A stretch of 64,000 bases of DNA from Zygaena filipendulae (Eukaryota; Arthropoda; Insecta; Lepidoptera; Zygaenidae), in assembly GCA_907165275.2 (NCBI GenBank), contig OU015660.1:5768501-5832500 (forward strand). The letters run 5' to 3'. Positions 44,711 to 56,078 of this stretch are shown here, piece by piece (the stretch's first letter is position 1; every line of letters begins with the position of its first letter). Position numbers and translations under genes: made by a program. The notes below the pieces were generated by a model, which was not told the origin of the DNA, did not search any database, and worked only from the letters and a program-made list of their open reading frames with translations.

Positions 44711-46647
44711 GATGCCGTCATAGGTTTCATTCAGGACACAACACTCTATTTACCGGGAAAATATCACAGCATTTAATTTAAGACGTAAGCAGCGCACTCG
44801 ACGTTAGGCAATGTGATGTACAAGTATTAGCACGAAAGTGACTAGTGAGCGAAATGTGGAAGGGATAGCTGCGCATGGGTACAGTCGCGCACCTAATATA
44901 ATAATTATAACTTTACCTCTGAAATGTCCTAGTCCCTACAATAGGGACTAACTCTGAAATGTCCTAGTCCCCACAGTTGGCACTAACTAATGACGGTTTT
45001 CTTATTTTTTTTACGGCGTTCCATATTGTTTGACAGTACTGTAAAAGTTTTATTGGCTGGTCACAATAATAGAGAATACAAAATATGTATTTTTTTCCCA
45101 ATCCATCATATTCCATAACGCACATACTGGCCAGAATTAAAAAAGTTAAGTTAGTGCGGGCGAAATTCACCCGCCATTTTGACAATCAGTCTGTGTAGTC
45201 TGTGTTCGGTTAGTGAGCGGCTCGTGCCGTCTCGCATAAATATGTCGAAATATAAGTAATCGGTTAGTGTTTATATCAAGTGTTATAGATCAAATCATGG
45301 ACTAATTATTGGCCCATGATCAAATTAATGGAAATTAAATAAGGTTTTTAGTTTTAATATTTAATTTAGCCGCATGACAAAATTTTCAGTAAAAAAAGTC
45401 AGTTTCTTTTAATGCCGCAATAATTTGTTTACGGCTGTCAAACAAAAAACAAATGAAATACTTTATTTGTTTTCTAATATTCATTTGTTCAAAACTATGT
45501 GAAAAATCAATTGTTTTGTAGCAAATTTACTCATGATATAATTTTAAATAAATTATATTGGTGTTAAATCTTCTAAATAACCTACATTTTTGTTTTTGTT
45601 CAACCACGGTAACGCTAGGTATGGCTGTTTCACGGCTAGCCGGCACGTATTTTGTCAATAAATGTTTGTTGTGAAGTTATTATTAGTTTTGTGATGGTGT
45701 AATTACATAAAATCGACGCCTATACTGGCCAGTTACATCTTAGTGTATGTGAAATGTGTATGTGGCTATAAATTTAGTGTAAACCAGTGACGGATATGAA
45801 AAAAGGACCTCATCTTTGGTAAGTAGGTAAATAAAATATATTCAAAATCACACTTTATTTCTTACTTTAAGTTTTTATTTTTTATTAATCGTCATTAAAC
45901 TACCTACACATAGACATATAAAACATAATATAAATTTGTTTGGAGGGTGGGTGTATAAATTTGTTTGGTAGTTGCGAGGGTCACGGCGCGCGGACCAATA
46001 TATATGTATATATAATAAGAATAAATAGTAAGTCTATCACTGAGCGTAATGTGGAGGATATAAGCTACTGTCGCGCGCACAAACAATGCACGTCATACAC
46101 CATTTTTGTGCATGTCTTTTCAAAATATTATTTTTTAGACATATTCACTATCTACTAAAAATACACTAATAAAAAACCCAACAATAACAAAGAACCTCAA
46201 ACTTAATAAAACCAATAATAATGAACGGCCATAACAATACACTTTAGAACATGACTGTACAGTCAGAAGTCCGTGGAGCGTCGTATCGGGGCGGGGGACG
46301 GAATACGACGAGCTAGCCAACCTCTTCGTCCCTCTAGCCCCCCTGTGAATCCTATTTTTTGACTTCTGCGCATTGATTTTGCGCAATAACGGTCAGCGCG
46401 TGGCGTCGCGCGTCGGTTGTCCACCAATCACAGCGCGGCATGACAAAATCACCGCCGCTCTTGCGAGCCAGATCCGGAAGTTCCTATATACCTACGTACC
46501 TACTACACCGTGATAGTTGGTACTACTGCGTAAATCATGTCCGTGTCTGCTATGTCGTGAGCTTTGATTCGCGGCCGGCGGCAAAGAACCATTAATTGGA
46601 CGCAATATTTCGTACTTATTTTCATCATCGTTACTTTGGACTATAGA

Positions 46648-46980
46648 CTATATATAATTAACAAAGAGTTCCTCTAATTCTAAACCAAATGATTGCACAC
46701 TTTTGTGCCCCTGCGTTGCTCGTTGCAACTGTGCCTGGATTGCGACATCTGATTTTCTCGGGATAAGATATTTTTTCATATCCCCAACCAGGCAATAAAC
46801 TGAATAATACTTGGACTTTAAACGAAGTTTTGCACTGGCTGAAAGTCGCGTTTTTAAAACAAATTCAATTAATACAGGCTTAGATGCAATATTAATCATA
46901 GAATCGTATAACTTGATCCCATTGATTAATTGTTTTGTAATATTCTCTACTCCTGTCATACCTAATGGGCAATAAGACAA
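46648..46980 (-). pseudogene. Gag-like fragment of an LTR retrotransposon
   Basis: Reads LIEFVLKTRLSASAKLRLKS and then VAIQAQLQRATQGHKSVQSF with LELEELFVNYI, a pattern found in the Gag of insect LTR elements (Q-x-Q-L......G-x-x-SV-x-x-F...LEELF). No pol or LTR is seen nearby, so it is a fragment. Confidence 0.5.
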
Positions 46981-47279
46981 GAGCCGTTTTTAAATCAAAA
47001 TTATCGGTAGGTAGCCATTTTACTTTCTATCGACTCACTGCAATGTACCTACCTAGGTACCTACTAACTCAGACGAAATAAAAAGTCTAATAAAAAGACT
47101 TTATTTCGTCTGAGCCTACTAAGGAATTAATTTTTCTATATAAACTATGAATATCGTCCACTAGTCGATTAATTAGTAAGGTATCACTAACATTTAATTC
47201 TGATCTTGTTATCTTAGATTGGATACCTACCTAGTAATAAACTTAGACTATCACTGGCAGATAGCTGATGTTATAAAGA

Positions 47280-47720
47280 GTAACTTAGTGCTTTACTTTT
47301 TGTCCCGGAATTCCCGCGGGAACTCCGGAATTGACGCGGGTGAGGCCGCGGGGCACAGCTAGTACTATACTATAAAGATATTATGCCCTATCTTTGGGAC
47401 AAAAATGACGAAATTTTCCTGAAGAAAAATGAGGGCTTTCAAGTGTTAGTGAGTTTATATAAAAACTAGCTGACCCCCGCGGTTTCACCCGCGGTGGTTT
47501 CGGAGTTCTCGTGGGAGTTCCGGGATGAAGGGTGTGTCACTGTGTCACTCAGGATTACTTTAGCTTCTTATAAGTGAAAGAATTTTCAAAATCGGTGCAG
47601 TAGATTCAGATATTACAAACTCCGGAGTTTCCGCGGGAATTCGGGGATGGGATAAAAGTACCCTATGTCACTCAGGACCACTGTAGCTTCTTTTTAGTGA
47701 AAGAATTTTTGGCCGCAAAG
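47280..47720. repeat. Interspersed repeat copies, one minus and two plus
   Basis: 47280-47365 is a minus-orientation head (CGGAATTCCCGCGGGAACTCC then GCGGGGCACAGCTAGT). From 47462 (CTAGCTGACCCCCGCGGTTTC) a plus copy follows, with a second partial unit from about 47620. The two heads face away from each other across about 100 bp. Confidence 0.75.
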
Positions 47721-49305
47721 GACAATTTTTTGGATACTACAATATACAATACTGAAGCCATCCTCGTATTCCTTCGACTCCGTCGCGCTCCATTTAGTAA
47801 CTACAAGTTAGGATAGTGTGATCAGAAGCTTCAAATTTGCTTCTGAATGACTTAGGAGACAAAACTAGCCAAGTGTAATAACTACCGACTTAGGTAGGTA
47901 CCTACATGGTACCTACTTACTACGCTGCTGAATGATTAACTGCCATGTACTTAATCGTGGATTCTACTCTTTTATTATAGTAGGTACTAGGGAGGTAGGT
48001 ACCTACTTACCTATCTATATATTATAATATAGATGTGAAATGAAATTTTAAATAAATTTGCTACAAAACTGTTGATTTTTCGTAAAGTTTTGAACAAATG
48101 AATACCTCAATCATTGATTTACTACTAAACTAGATTTACTACTATCAATGACCTCAATGAATACCTACTACCTATTAGAAAAGAAATTGAAAAGTATACA
48201 AATTAGTTATTTCATTTGTTTTTTTTAACAGTCGTCATTTCAAATTAAATTGCGTCATTCAAAAGTTACGGACTTTATTCACTGGGGCTCATTGGGGTAT
48301 AAAAAGCCAGTAAAATAGGTGGGTAAAAGGCCGACCTCTTTCGTCTGAGAGGCCGACCCTTTTTACTTCGTAGGCATCGACGTCACGTCGACGTAGAAAA
48401 ATTACCAATCCGTTTCGTCTGTAGACAACGTGTGTCTACTGGACGCTATCGGTAAAAAAATTCCGTAGGTAGGTAGGTATACTAGGTAGTCACCGTTTGG
48501 GTAGGTACCTACCTACTGGACGTTTCGGCCTCCGGAAGACTTCTATTGATGTATTTATGAGGAATACTAGCTGTTCCCCGCGGCTTCATCCGCTTTAATT
48601 TCGGAGTTCCCGAGGTAGTTCCGGGATTAAAAGTACCTACCTACATGGATGGTAGGTAGGTACCTACCTACCTACTTTTTATAAATTTTTGGTTGAGTAC
48701 CGTCGAACGTGGTGACTATGTGCCACTTTTCAAGGTTTTTCTATCATAAATAAAAATATATGAACCCTACGCCAAAATAAAAAAAATGTTCTAGCTCTCT
48801 AACAATTTAGGTTTAAGATTATTTTGTTAAATATCACTGAATTATTATAATTATGGCGAAAATAAATAATATTAATGGCACATTCTCGCCTACCTTGTTG
48901 GGGTGAAAATGTGCCAGCTTACAATTCCTTCAATATCTCTAAAAATAATAAATATAGCACAAAGTCACCTATTTGTATTTAAAAATTAGTCCAGTACGGT
49001 TCGTGGGAGAAAGAAAAAAAAATAGAGTTGCCAGGGAAAAAATTAAAATATCAGTGGTAGAAATTTTAGTACTTTTTCGCATTACTTTTTATTAGATTAA
49101 ATGCCTAATTTATGGTGTAATTTTGTTAACTTGCTTATAATACCTAACTAATATAAATATGTAGGTGAAATGAAACGTGTAGTAAATAAAAGAAAATCAA
49201 ATTTACCCATAACATATTGTTATGACTAGGAAAATTTAAGTAAATTAAAGAAAATTAGGTTTATTAATAATACGAACTTAAGAATTAAAGAAAAATATAT
49301 TTATC

Positions 49306-49429
49306 CATAACATATTGTTATGACTGAAATACGCCCCGCTTTAATTTCTGCTAATATAGCTTGAAGAGTTTCGTCTGTATAATTTTTATACGCTCTTGTT
49401 CCTGGCTTTCTTATATAATCCCGCGGCAT
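49306..49429 (-). pseudogene. pogo/Tigger-like transposase N-terminal stub
   Basis: From the ATG at 49429, MPRDYIRKPGTRAYKNYTDE and TLQAILAEIKAGRIS match the start of the pipsqueak-type helix-turn-helix found in pogo-superfamily transposases and their domesticated relatives. The next helix (normally QREAAxxFxIPxSTL) is absent and the frame ends soon after. Copies of CATAACATATTGTTATGACT at 49208 and 49307 flank part of it. Confidence 0.6.
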
Positions 49430-50034
49430 TTTTTTAGGTAGTGCTAAAATAAAATAAAAATACATTAGGTAAGTAACAATAGTAGAAATACAGAAAAAAT
49501 ATGTGACAACACTATCAGTATGGAGATGGCACATTTTCACCTGCGTACTTTACTCTTTTTTTTTCCTACGATTTGTGCCACCATACCTAGACTTTTTCTT
49601 TTGATATTTAGTGCATTTAGATAACAATTAACTGTACTATTACTCAAACATACCTTGATAACGCCATCTGCGATAGTTTTTATTATACAGGCAAAAGTTT
49701 ACCCCACACAACAAAACTCGACTTGTCACTTCAAAACTTCTGTTCAACTAGTTCATGTTTGGTGTTACCAGTTACTAATAACAAATGTCCCAAAATATCG
49801 TTAAAACATTAAAAAACATATTTAGGCCATAAAAATGTGAAGATAACCACAGATAAAACGGGAATTTGTCAAAATTCAAATTAACTGCTTCATTGCATAT
49901 TGTCACCTGCGAGGCACATAGTCACCTCGTTCGACGGTAGTCTTGAATCTTGAGTCTGCACTACAGTCTGCCTGCACTAGTCTGCAGTCAGCAGTTGTGC
50001 TTTTGCGACTTGTGACCTTAATTTTTTTTTTTCT

Positions 50035-50195
50035 TTTTATAATAATAATCCACTTCACAACACACAGATGTACTTGATCCCACACTAAGTTATAAGCTTG
50101 TGTCGTGGAAACCAAACAAACGTGGTATATACTACACATATTATTACATATATATTATACTATAGATATATATATACACACCCATTCAAGTAGAA
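50035..50195 (-). repeat. SINE 3' part, minus strand
   Basis: ATAATAATAATCCACTTCACAAC, GATCCCACACTAAGTTATAAGC and GTGTCGTGGAAACCAAACAAACG are the reverse of the body and (ATT)n tail of the SINE at 62240-62510. Confidence 0.8.
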
Positions 50196-50739
50196 ATGCG
50201 GGAACATTGGGAACAAGTTTGAACATGTTCTTTACGGGCTACGAATTACGATATAGCTTAAAATATCTCAATTAAAAAAAATTACATTTATGAGGAATAC
50301 TTTTAATAAATAAACATGTCCCTACGTGTGTACAGTCTCTGAGAGACAACTTGACCGTTTAAAAAAAAAATATTATAATATAGTCTATGAATACATTGTT
50401 TCAAATTTAATATTGCCAATTGCCATTGAATTTTTTGATGGATACTTACGTTACTAACTTACGATGCTAACCTAACATGGTGCATGAAATTTTTAATTAT
50501 TAGAATTTTTCTCTGTACATATTACCTATAGTTAATTCATTATTGAATAATCTATTCTGTTGTCCACGTCGATTGTATTGTCGTTTTTGCGAGAGAGTGA
50601 GTAGGTACCTAGCATTCAACGACTGCCATTGACTGGGCGGCTGGGCCGCGAGCCGCGCCACGCGCCACGCAATACGCATCCGCCCGGTGGTGGCGGATGC
50701 GTGATGCGACATGGCGCGATGCGATGCGTTTCTTTTTAA

Positions 50740-51440
50740 CCGACTTCCAAAAGGGAGGAGGTTCTATGTTCGATTGTATGTATGTCTTTTTTTTATGTAT
50801 GTTCACTGATTACTCGAAGGCGGTTGGTCCAATTTGGAAAATTCTTTTTTTGTTTGAAAGGGTATACTCCCAATTAGGTCCCATTGCCACCAAGTCGGGA
50901 TCTGATGATGAAATCTTGGAGAAATCGAGGGAACTCTTCAAAAATTATAGGCACACCTATAGCAATTTGGGTATTTTTGATAGTAAATCGTTCATTTGCT
51001 TTTGGAAAGCCAAATTTGAAGAAGTGGAACTGATGATGAAGACCACAGATGGTCATCGGAACTATTCAACAATAGTACGTATTTCACGGGTTCTGATTGG
51101 AGCGATTTCGAAAATTGTTTTTTTGTTTAAAAGGGGATAGTCAAGATCTGATGGTGGAATCTTGGAGTAATTGAGGGAACTCTTCAAAAATTATAGGTAC
51201 ACCTATAGCGATTTTTGTATTTTTATAGTAAATCGTGTATTTGCTTTCGGAAAGCAAAATTTGAAGAAGTGGAACTGATGATGAAGACCACAGATGGTTA
51301 TCGGAACTACTCAATAATAGGTATTTCACAGGTTCCGAATCGTTACCTTTAATATGGGTTCTAAACAATTTATGCTCGTCACAATGTATATGGTGAAGTG
51401 GAACTGTTAGTGATGTACTAGGAGAACTCCTCAATAATTA
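50740..51440 (+). repeat. ACCGACTTCCAAAAGGGAGGAGG dispersed repeat
   Basis: Starts AACCGACTTCCAAAAGGGAG at 50738. The block GGGATCTGATGATG.AATCTTGGAG..AT.GAGGGAACTCTTC.AAAAATTATAGG is present twice (50890 and 51150), as is AAGAAGTGGAACTGATGATGA. It resembles a common lepidopteran dispersed family; the 147-residue open frame over it is not a gene. Confidence 0.65.
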
Positions 51441-51570
51441 ACGTCCCTGCGCCGGGAAAGGCAATATTTTGTAAAAGGCGATGAGCAGTTGACATTAGGC
51501 TATTGTAACTTAGAGAAATTACGAACTATGTCACTTAAAAGCGAGAAATAAACAAAATTTTAACAAAACA

Positions 51571-51942
51571 TTAAAACCGACTTTCAAAAACACAAAGTCA
51601 AAAAGCTAAAAATAAAAAGCTATAAATAACAAAATACCAATTTAATCCAAAAGACAAAAACACACGTAATATTATTATTGGTTTGTGCTACCACTGATAG
51701 GTAGGTATGAATATGGAGGGGGTAGATGGGCTCAGTCGACTCCCGCCACCAGCTCTTCGTAAGCAGAACGACCCAAGTGGGCAGACACCAGCGGGCTTGT
51801 CACCGAATTCAAACCGATCAGTGGTAGCACAAACCAATAATAATTACGTGTGTTTTTGTCTTTTGGATTAAATCGGTATTTTGTAATTTATAGCTTTTTA
51901 TTTTTAGCTTTTTGGCTTTGTGTTTTTGGAAGTCGGTTTTAA
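51571..51942. mobile_element. Foldback element with about 125-bp arms
   Basis: Left arm TTAAAACCGACTTTCAAAAAC...CTACCACTGAT pairs over about 125 bp with right arm ATCAGTGGTAGC...TTTTTGGAAGTCGGTTTTAA. The centre has GACTCCCGCCACCAGCTCTTCG. No coding sequence. Confidence 0.8.
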
Positions 51943-52249
51943 TTTTCGTAATTTGTTTCCGTTCGTGTTAGTAGCTGCCCTTACTGCCCCGTTTTAACTT
52001 TCCACCCTGTATAAATGTCCACGCACTAAATTTTATTTAAAGTGAATCTGTGGCGTCTGCTGTGTATAGCGCGTAATATAATCGCAAATTCGCAATACAG
52101 AGTAATGCATATTGGGTCTAGGTTTGAACGAGATCTAGTAAGTAGTTTTTTTTAATACGTCATAGATTGTAAACCGCAATAAAAAATTACAATATTATTA
52201 AAACATCGATCAAAGTTACAACGAACTACAAGAACTTTTATATTAATGT

Positions 52250-52310
52250 TACTTGCTGCTACGGAACCCTTCATGGGCGAGTCCGCACTTGGCCGCTTTT
52301 TTCTAGGGTG
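52250..52310 (-). repeat. CCGGCCAAGTGCG dispersed repeat, minus copy
   Basis: CTGCTACGGAACCCTTCATGGG and GAGTCCGCACTTGGCCGC are the reverse of the common repeat also seen at 39993. It accounts for part of the 125-codon minus-strand open frame at 52529-52152. Confidence 0.75.
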
Positions 52311-52682
52311 GATTTTCTCCTTAGACTGCATGTCTGAAGCTGAACATGCATCAGATATCAGTGAGTCACATTTATCAGATAAGACACTCATGTGGCAAAA
52401 AAGGATTATGTTCACTGAAGGAATGTGAACGGCTTCAGGGTTAGGTTGCAGACAGTAAAAACGGCGTGTTATTCCTTCTTTTGTGTAATAATTATTTGCA
52501 AAATTTGTATAATTATTTGCAAAGCTCATACTAAGCGGTTCGGATTATAACGCCCTCTGTCGGCTTAATCCTAAACTACTTGCTAAATTAGCTGATGATG
52601 ATCTTACCTAGATAAACCATCTAGTGGTTCCAGTCTGGAATCAAAGATGGCGCTGTTATTAACACACAGCCATTCCATAAGA

Positions 52683-54690
52683 GGCTAACGTAGCCAAGTG
52701 TTGATAAGCACACGACCTGCTGTATCGTATCTAAACGGCTCCAACAGCCGTGTTTGCAAGTTAATTAATGACACGGCTAACGTAAACAAGTTTTGTTTTG
52801 CACACGGTCCACTGTACCGTTTAGTTATATAACGGCTACGACAGTCATGTTTGCGAGGTTCATTTATGCCACGGCTAACGTAGTCAAGTGTTGATAAGCA
52901 CACGACCTGCTGTATCGCGTATAAACGGCTCCGACAGCCGTGTTTGCAAGATAATTAATGACACGGCTAACGTAAACAAGTTTTGTTTTGCACACGGTCC
53001 GCTGTACCGTTTAGGTATATAACGGCTACGACAGCCATGTTTGCGTGGTTCATTTCTGACACGGCTAACGTAGTCAAGTGTTGATAAGCGCACGACCTGC
53101 TGTATCGTGTCTAAACGGCTCCGACAGTCGTATTTGCAAGATAATTAATGACACGGCTAACGTAAACAAGTTTTGTTTTGCACAAGGTCCGCTGTACCGT
53201 TTAGGTATATAACGGCTACGACAGCCATGTTTGCGTGGTTCATTTCTGACACGGCTAACGTAGCCAAGTTTTGATAAGCACAAGACCTGCTGTATCGTGT
53301 CCAAACGGCTCCGACGGCCGTGTTAGCAAATTTAATATATTACACGGCTAACGTAAACAAGTTATGTTCTGCACACGGCCAGCTGTACCATTTACAGAAC
53401 GGTTCAGACAGCTGTGTTAGCAAGTTTAATATATGACACGTCTAACGTGGCCAGGTTTTGATAAGCACACAACCAGCTGTACCCTTTATAGAACGGCTCC
53501 GACAGCCGTGTTAGCAAGTTTAATATATGACACGGCTAACGTGGCCAGGTTTTGATAAGCACACAACCAGCTGTACCCTTTATAGAACGGCTCCAACAGC
53601 CGTGTTAGCAAGTTTATTGTATGACACGGCTAACGTAGCCAAAGTTTGAAAAGCACACGACCTGCTGTATCGTGTCTTAACGGCTTCGACAGCCGTGTTT
53701 GCAAGTTTATTATATGACATGGCTAACGTAAACAAGTTATGTTCTGCACACGGCCAGCTGTACCATTTACAGAACGGCTCCGACAGCCGTGTTAGCAAGT
53801 TTAATATATGACATGGGTAACGTGGCCAGGTTTCGATAAGCACACAACCAGCTGTACCCTTTATAGAACGGCTCCGACAGCCGTGTTAGCAAGTTTATTG
53901 TATGACACGGCTAACGTAGCCAAGGTTTGAAAAGCACACGACCTGCTGTATCGTGTCTTAACGGCTCCGACAGCCGTGTTAGCAAGTTTAATATATGACA
54001 CGGCTAACGTGGCCAGGTTTTGATAAGCACACAACCAGCTGTACCCTTTATAGAACGGCTCCGACAGCCGTGTTAGCAAGTTTATTGTATGACACGGCTA
54101 ACATAGCCAAGATTTGACGAGCACACGATCTGCTGTATCGTGTCTAAACGGCTTCGACAGCCGTGTTTGCAAGTTAAATATATGACACGGGTAACGGGAA
54201 CAAGTTATGTTATGCACACGGCCAGCTGTACCGTTTATAGAACGGCTCCGACAGCCGTGTTAGAAAGTTTATTATATGACACGGCTAACGTGGCCAAGTT
54301 TTGATAAGCACACGACCTGCTGTACCGTGTCTATACGGCTCCGACAGTCATGTTAGCAAGTTTAATATATGACACGGCTAACGTGATAAGCACGCGGTGC
54401 ACCGTACCGTGTCAACAACGTTACCGAGGCCGTGTTTGTTGTGTGCACACCGCTCCGACAACCGAGTCAAAAGGTAGCCGTGTAATTTTACACGGCTAGG
54501 ATTTCAACACGGCTGAAAAAATTACGAACATGGTACACGTAACCGTCTAAAGCGGCTATCTTAACCGCTTACACGGCTACGTTTCATGTAGCCGTGTACA
54601 CGGTTCTTTACACGGCTGCCAAACTCGGTTGTCAGAACCGTTTGCACGGCTACGCAAAACGTAGCCGTGTTCAAAAGCCGTGTATTTTTC
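52683..54690. repeat. Right subterminal tandem array of the giant element
   Basis: Units of about 94-95 bp, some arranged as alternating pairs: GACACGGCTAACGT.GCCA, then TTTTGATAAGCACAC, .ACCTGCTGTA.CGTGT or CCAGCTGTACCCTTTATAGAA, ACGGCTCCGACAGCCGTGTT and AGCAAGTTTA.TATAT. From about 54380 the units give way to closely packed unlike segments (TACACGGCTACGTTTC, GTAGCCGTGTACACGG, CAAAACGTAGCCGTGTTC) up to the terminus. Short open frames here encode repeated peptides and are not genes. Confidence 0.93.
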
Positions 54691-54695
54691 CCAGT

Positions 54696-54703
54696 GTACC
54701 TAC
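54696..54703. repeat. 8-bp target duplication, right of giant element
   Basis: GTACCTAC directly after the terminal CCCAGT, identical to 30573-30580. Confidence 0.6.
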
Positions 54704-55254
54704 CTAAGTCATAAGTAAAACACTGGTTATTATGAGAGGTGCTGGTAGTTTGTTACAGTGAAGGTGCCTACCTAATAGACAACTGTGTTCCTATTTTTTG
54801 AATTGATGTTTATCTACAAAACATTTTTTTAACAATCTTTACACTTCCAAAACTGGATTCCGAGATACCTTCGTATCGGGTTTGGTAAAAAAGTAGGTAC
54901 TTGTTTTGTAAACAGCCACTACGATACATTACCGTATACCTATAGCTACTCTTCATATGACGCGTCTCTTTGGGAGTAGCATATTATAATATAATTTATT
55001 ACCTATACCCAACTAACAATTACTTAACTATGAATTGTTAAAATAATCAGCCTAATCAAAGCGTCGTCCCATGGCCGCACATAGAATTTACCTACTTTTG
55101 TTATCGCATGATAAGGTTTAACATTTTCGTCGATTTAGTTAAACCTATGTATCTACCAGTGGCGAAGGTACCATAGAAGCCGATTCCCACCGGCTTCCCT
55201 TCAGACGCAACATCTCTCTCTACCGTAATTGAGAACGTTGTCAGGGATACAGGG

Positions 55255-55322
55255 AAGGACTTTTTGTACCGGAATTCCCGCGGGAACTCCGGAACTTATC
55301 GCAGGTGAAACCGCGGGGAACA
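55255..55322 (-). repeat. Interspersed repeat fragment, minus
   Basis: TACCGGAATTCCCGCGGGAAC then GGTGAAACCGCGGGGAACAG; head part of a minus copy. Confidence 0.75.
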
Positions 55323-55709
55323 GTTAATAGTTTAATAAGTTGAAATTACTTGAAATTAAAGTAGATTTCCGGCTTCCCTCTCTCAATATTTCACCCTTCG
55401 CCACTGGTATCTACGTATTGGATAACTTAATATCTTATTCTGAGCTAATAAAATTTTAATTCTAACGGTTTTCCACTGTCATTGTAGCTGGCAGTTCATT
55501 GTAGAATGCGCATTTTTTCCAAATTTTATCTACCTACCTATATTGCCAACAGTCTTCAAGTAGGTACCTACCTAAAATGACTGTGATATTGTGTACCTAG
55601 GTACCTATGTTTACTGTTTATGATTCAAAATCATGAACATGCGTAGGCGATACGCAATATGTGCGCATACGTAATGCCTAGGGCGTATGTTACGATTTTA
55701 TATAAACGA

Positions 55710-56030
55710 TTAAATGTGTCCCGCAGTTTCACCCGCGTGAGTTTCAGAATTCCCGCAGGAACTCCAAAGTAGCCTAATTTACTCCTTATAACATCAGTTA
55801 AATAGCAGGGAAGGTCTGTTGAAATTGGTCCAACCGTGTCGGAGATTCACCTGCGTGAGATTCGGAATTCCCGCAGGAATTTCAAAGTAGCCTAATTTAC
55901 TTTAATATAACATCAGCTAATTAGTCGTGAAAGTCTCGTCCAAATCGGTCCAATCGTTTCGGAGATTCTCCCGTGTGTGTTTCGAAATTCCTGTAGGAAC
56001 TCTACCTAACCTATATTAAAACATAGTGCG
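55710..56030 (+). repeat. Interspersed repeat, tandem partial copies
   Basis: Three successive units, each with CGGAGATTC.CC or CACCCGCGTGAG, TTTC.GAATTCCCGCAGGAA, AAAGTAGCCTAATTTACT and ACATCAGCTAATTAG. The same sub-unit is at 27700-27850. Confidence 0.75.
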
Positions 56031-56078
56031 ATCGATTCGCTAGTTGATTTGGATCTAACTACTTTCTAGTTTTTAGTT
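56005..56078. repeat. Left member of a 65-bp inverted pair
   Basis: ACCTATATTAAAACATAGTGC GATCGATTCGCTAGT and TAACTACTTTCTAGTTT here are found reversed at 58955-59030 with few changes. The two lie 2.9 kb apart. Confidence 0.7.

Larger units (their letters stand above)
44711..52682. other. Right interior of giant element, no intact gene
   Basis: The first part (44711-44900) should hold the promoter of the SAM-protein gene. A possible short first exon on the plus strand (ATGTCGAAATATAA before GTAATC, 45241) has no partner I can find. The rest holds a gag-like fragment (46648-46980), interspersed repeats (47280-47365, 47462-47720, 48565-48640), a pogo-like stub (49306-49429), a SINE tail (50035-50195), a dispersed repeat (50740-51440) and a foldback element (51571-51942). 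Confidence 0.5.
30581..54695 (-). mobile_element. Candidate 24-kb giant DNA transposon
   Basis: The left end is ACTGGGAAAAAAAAGGG and the right end, reversed, is ACTGGGAAAAATACACGG, giving an 11-bp perfect inverted terminus. GTACCTAC lies outside both. A tandem array of about 2 kb rich in ACACGGCT/AGCCGTGT lies inside each end (30605-32640 and 52683-54690), and no other copy of these arrays exists in the window except one stray unit at 43774-43890, also inside. Minus-strand genes for a DDE transposase-like protein and a SAM-domain protein lie between the arrays. Superfamilies with 8-bp duplications include hAT, P, Zisupton/KDZ and Novosib; the proteins do not look like hAT or P. The boundary call is strong in pattern but untested against an empty site. 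Confidence 0.72.

Noticed and set aside
50697..51140. 147-codon plus-strand frame near 50.7 kb
   Set aside because: It covers a dispersed repeat whose internal blocks are duplicated at 51150; no family resemblance.
52152..52529. 125-codon minus-strand frame with KEKIHPRKKRPSADSP
   Set aside because: Part of it is the common CCGGCCAAGTGCG dispersed repeat, so the frame is a chance fusion.
52685..54079. Series of minus-strand frames with repeated GRVLINT and LANTAV peptides
   Set aside because: By-products of the 94-95-bp tandem array; each is opened or closed by unit variation, not by coding constraint.
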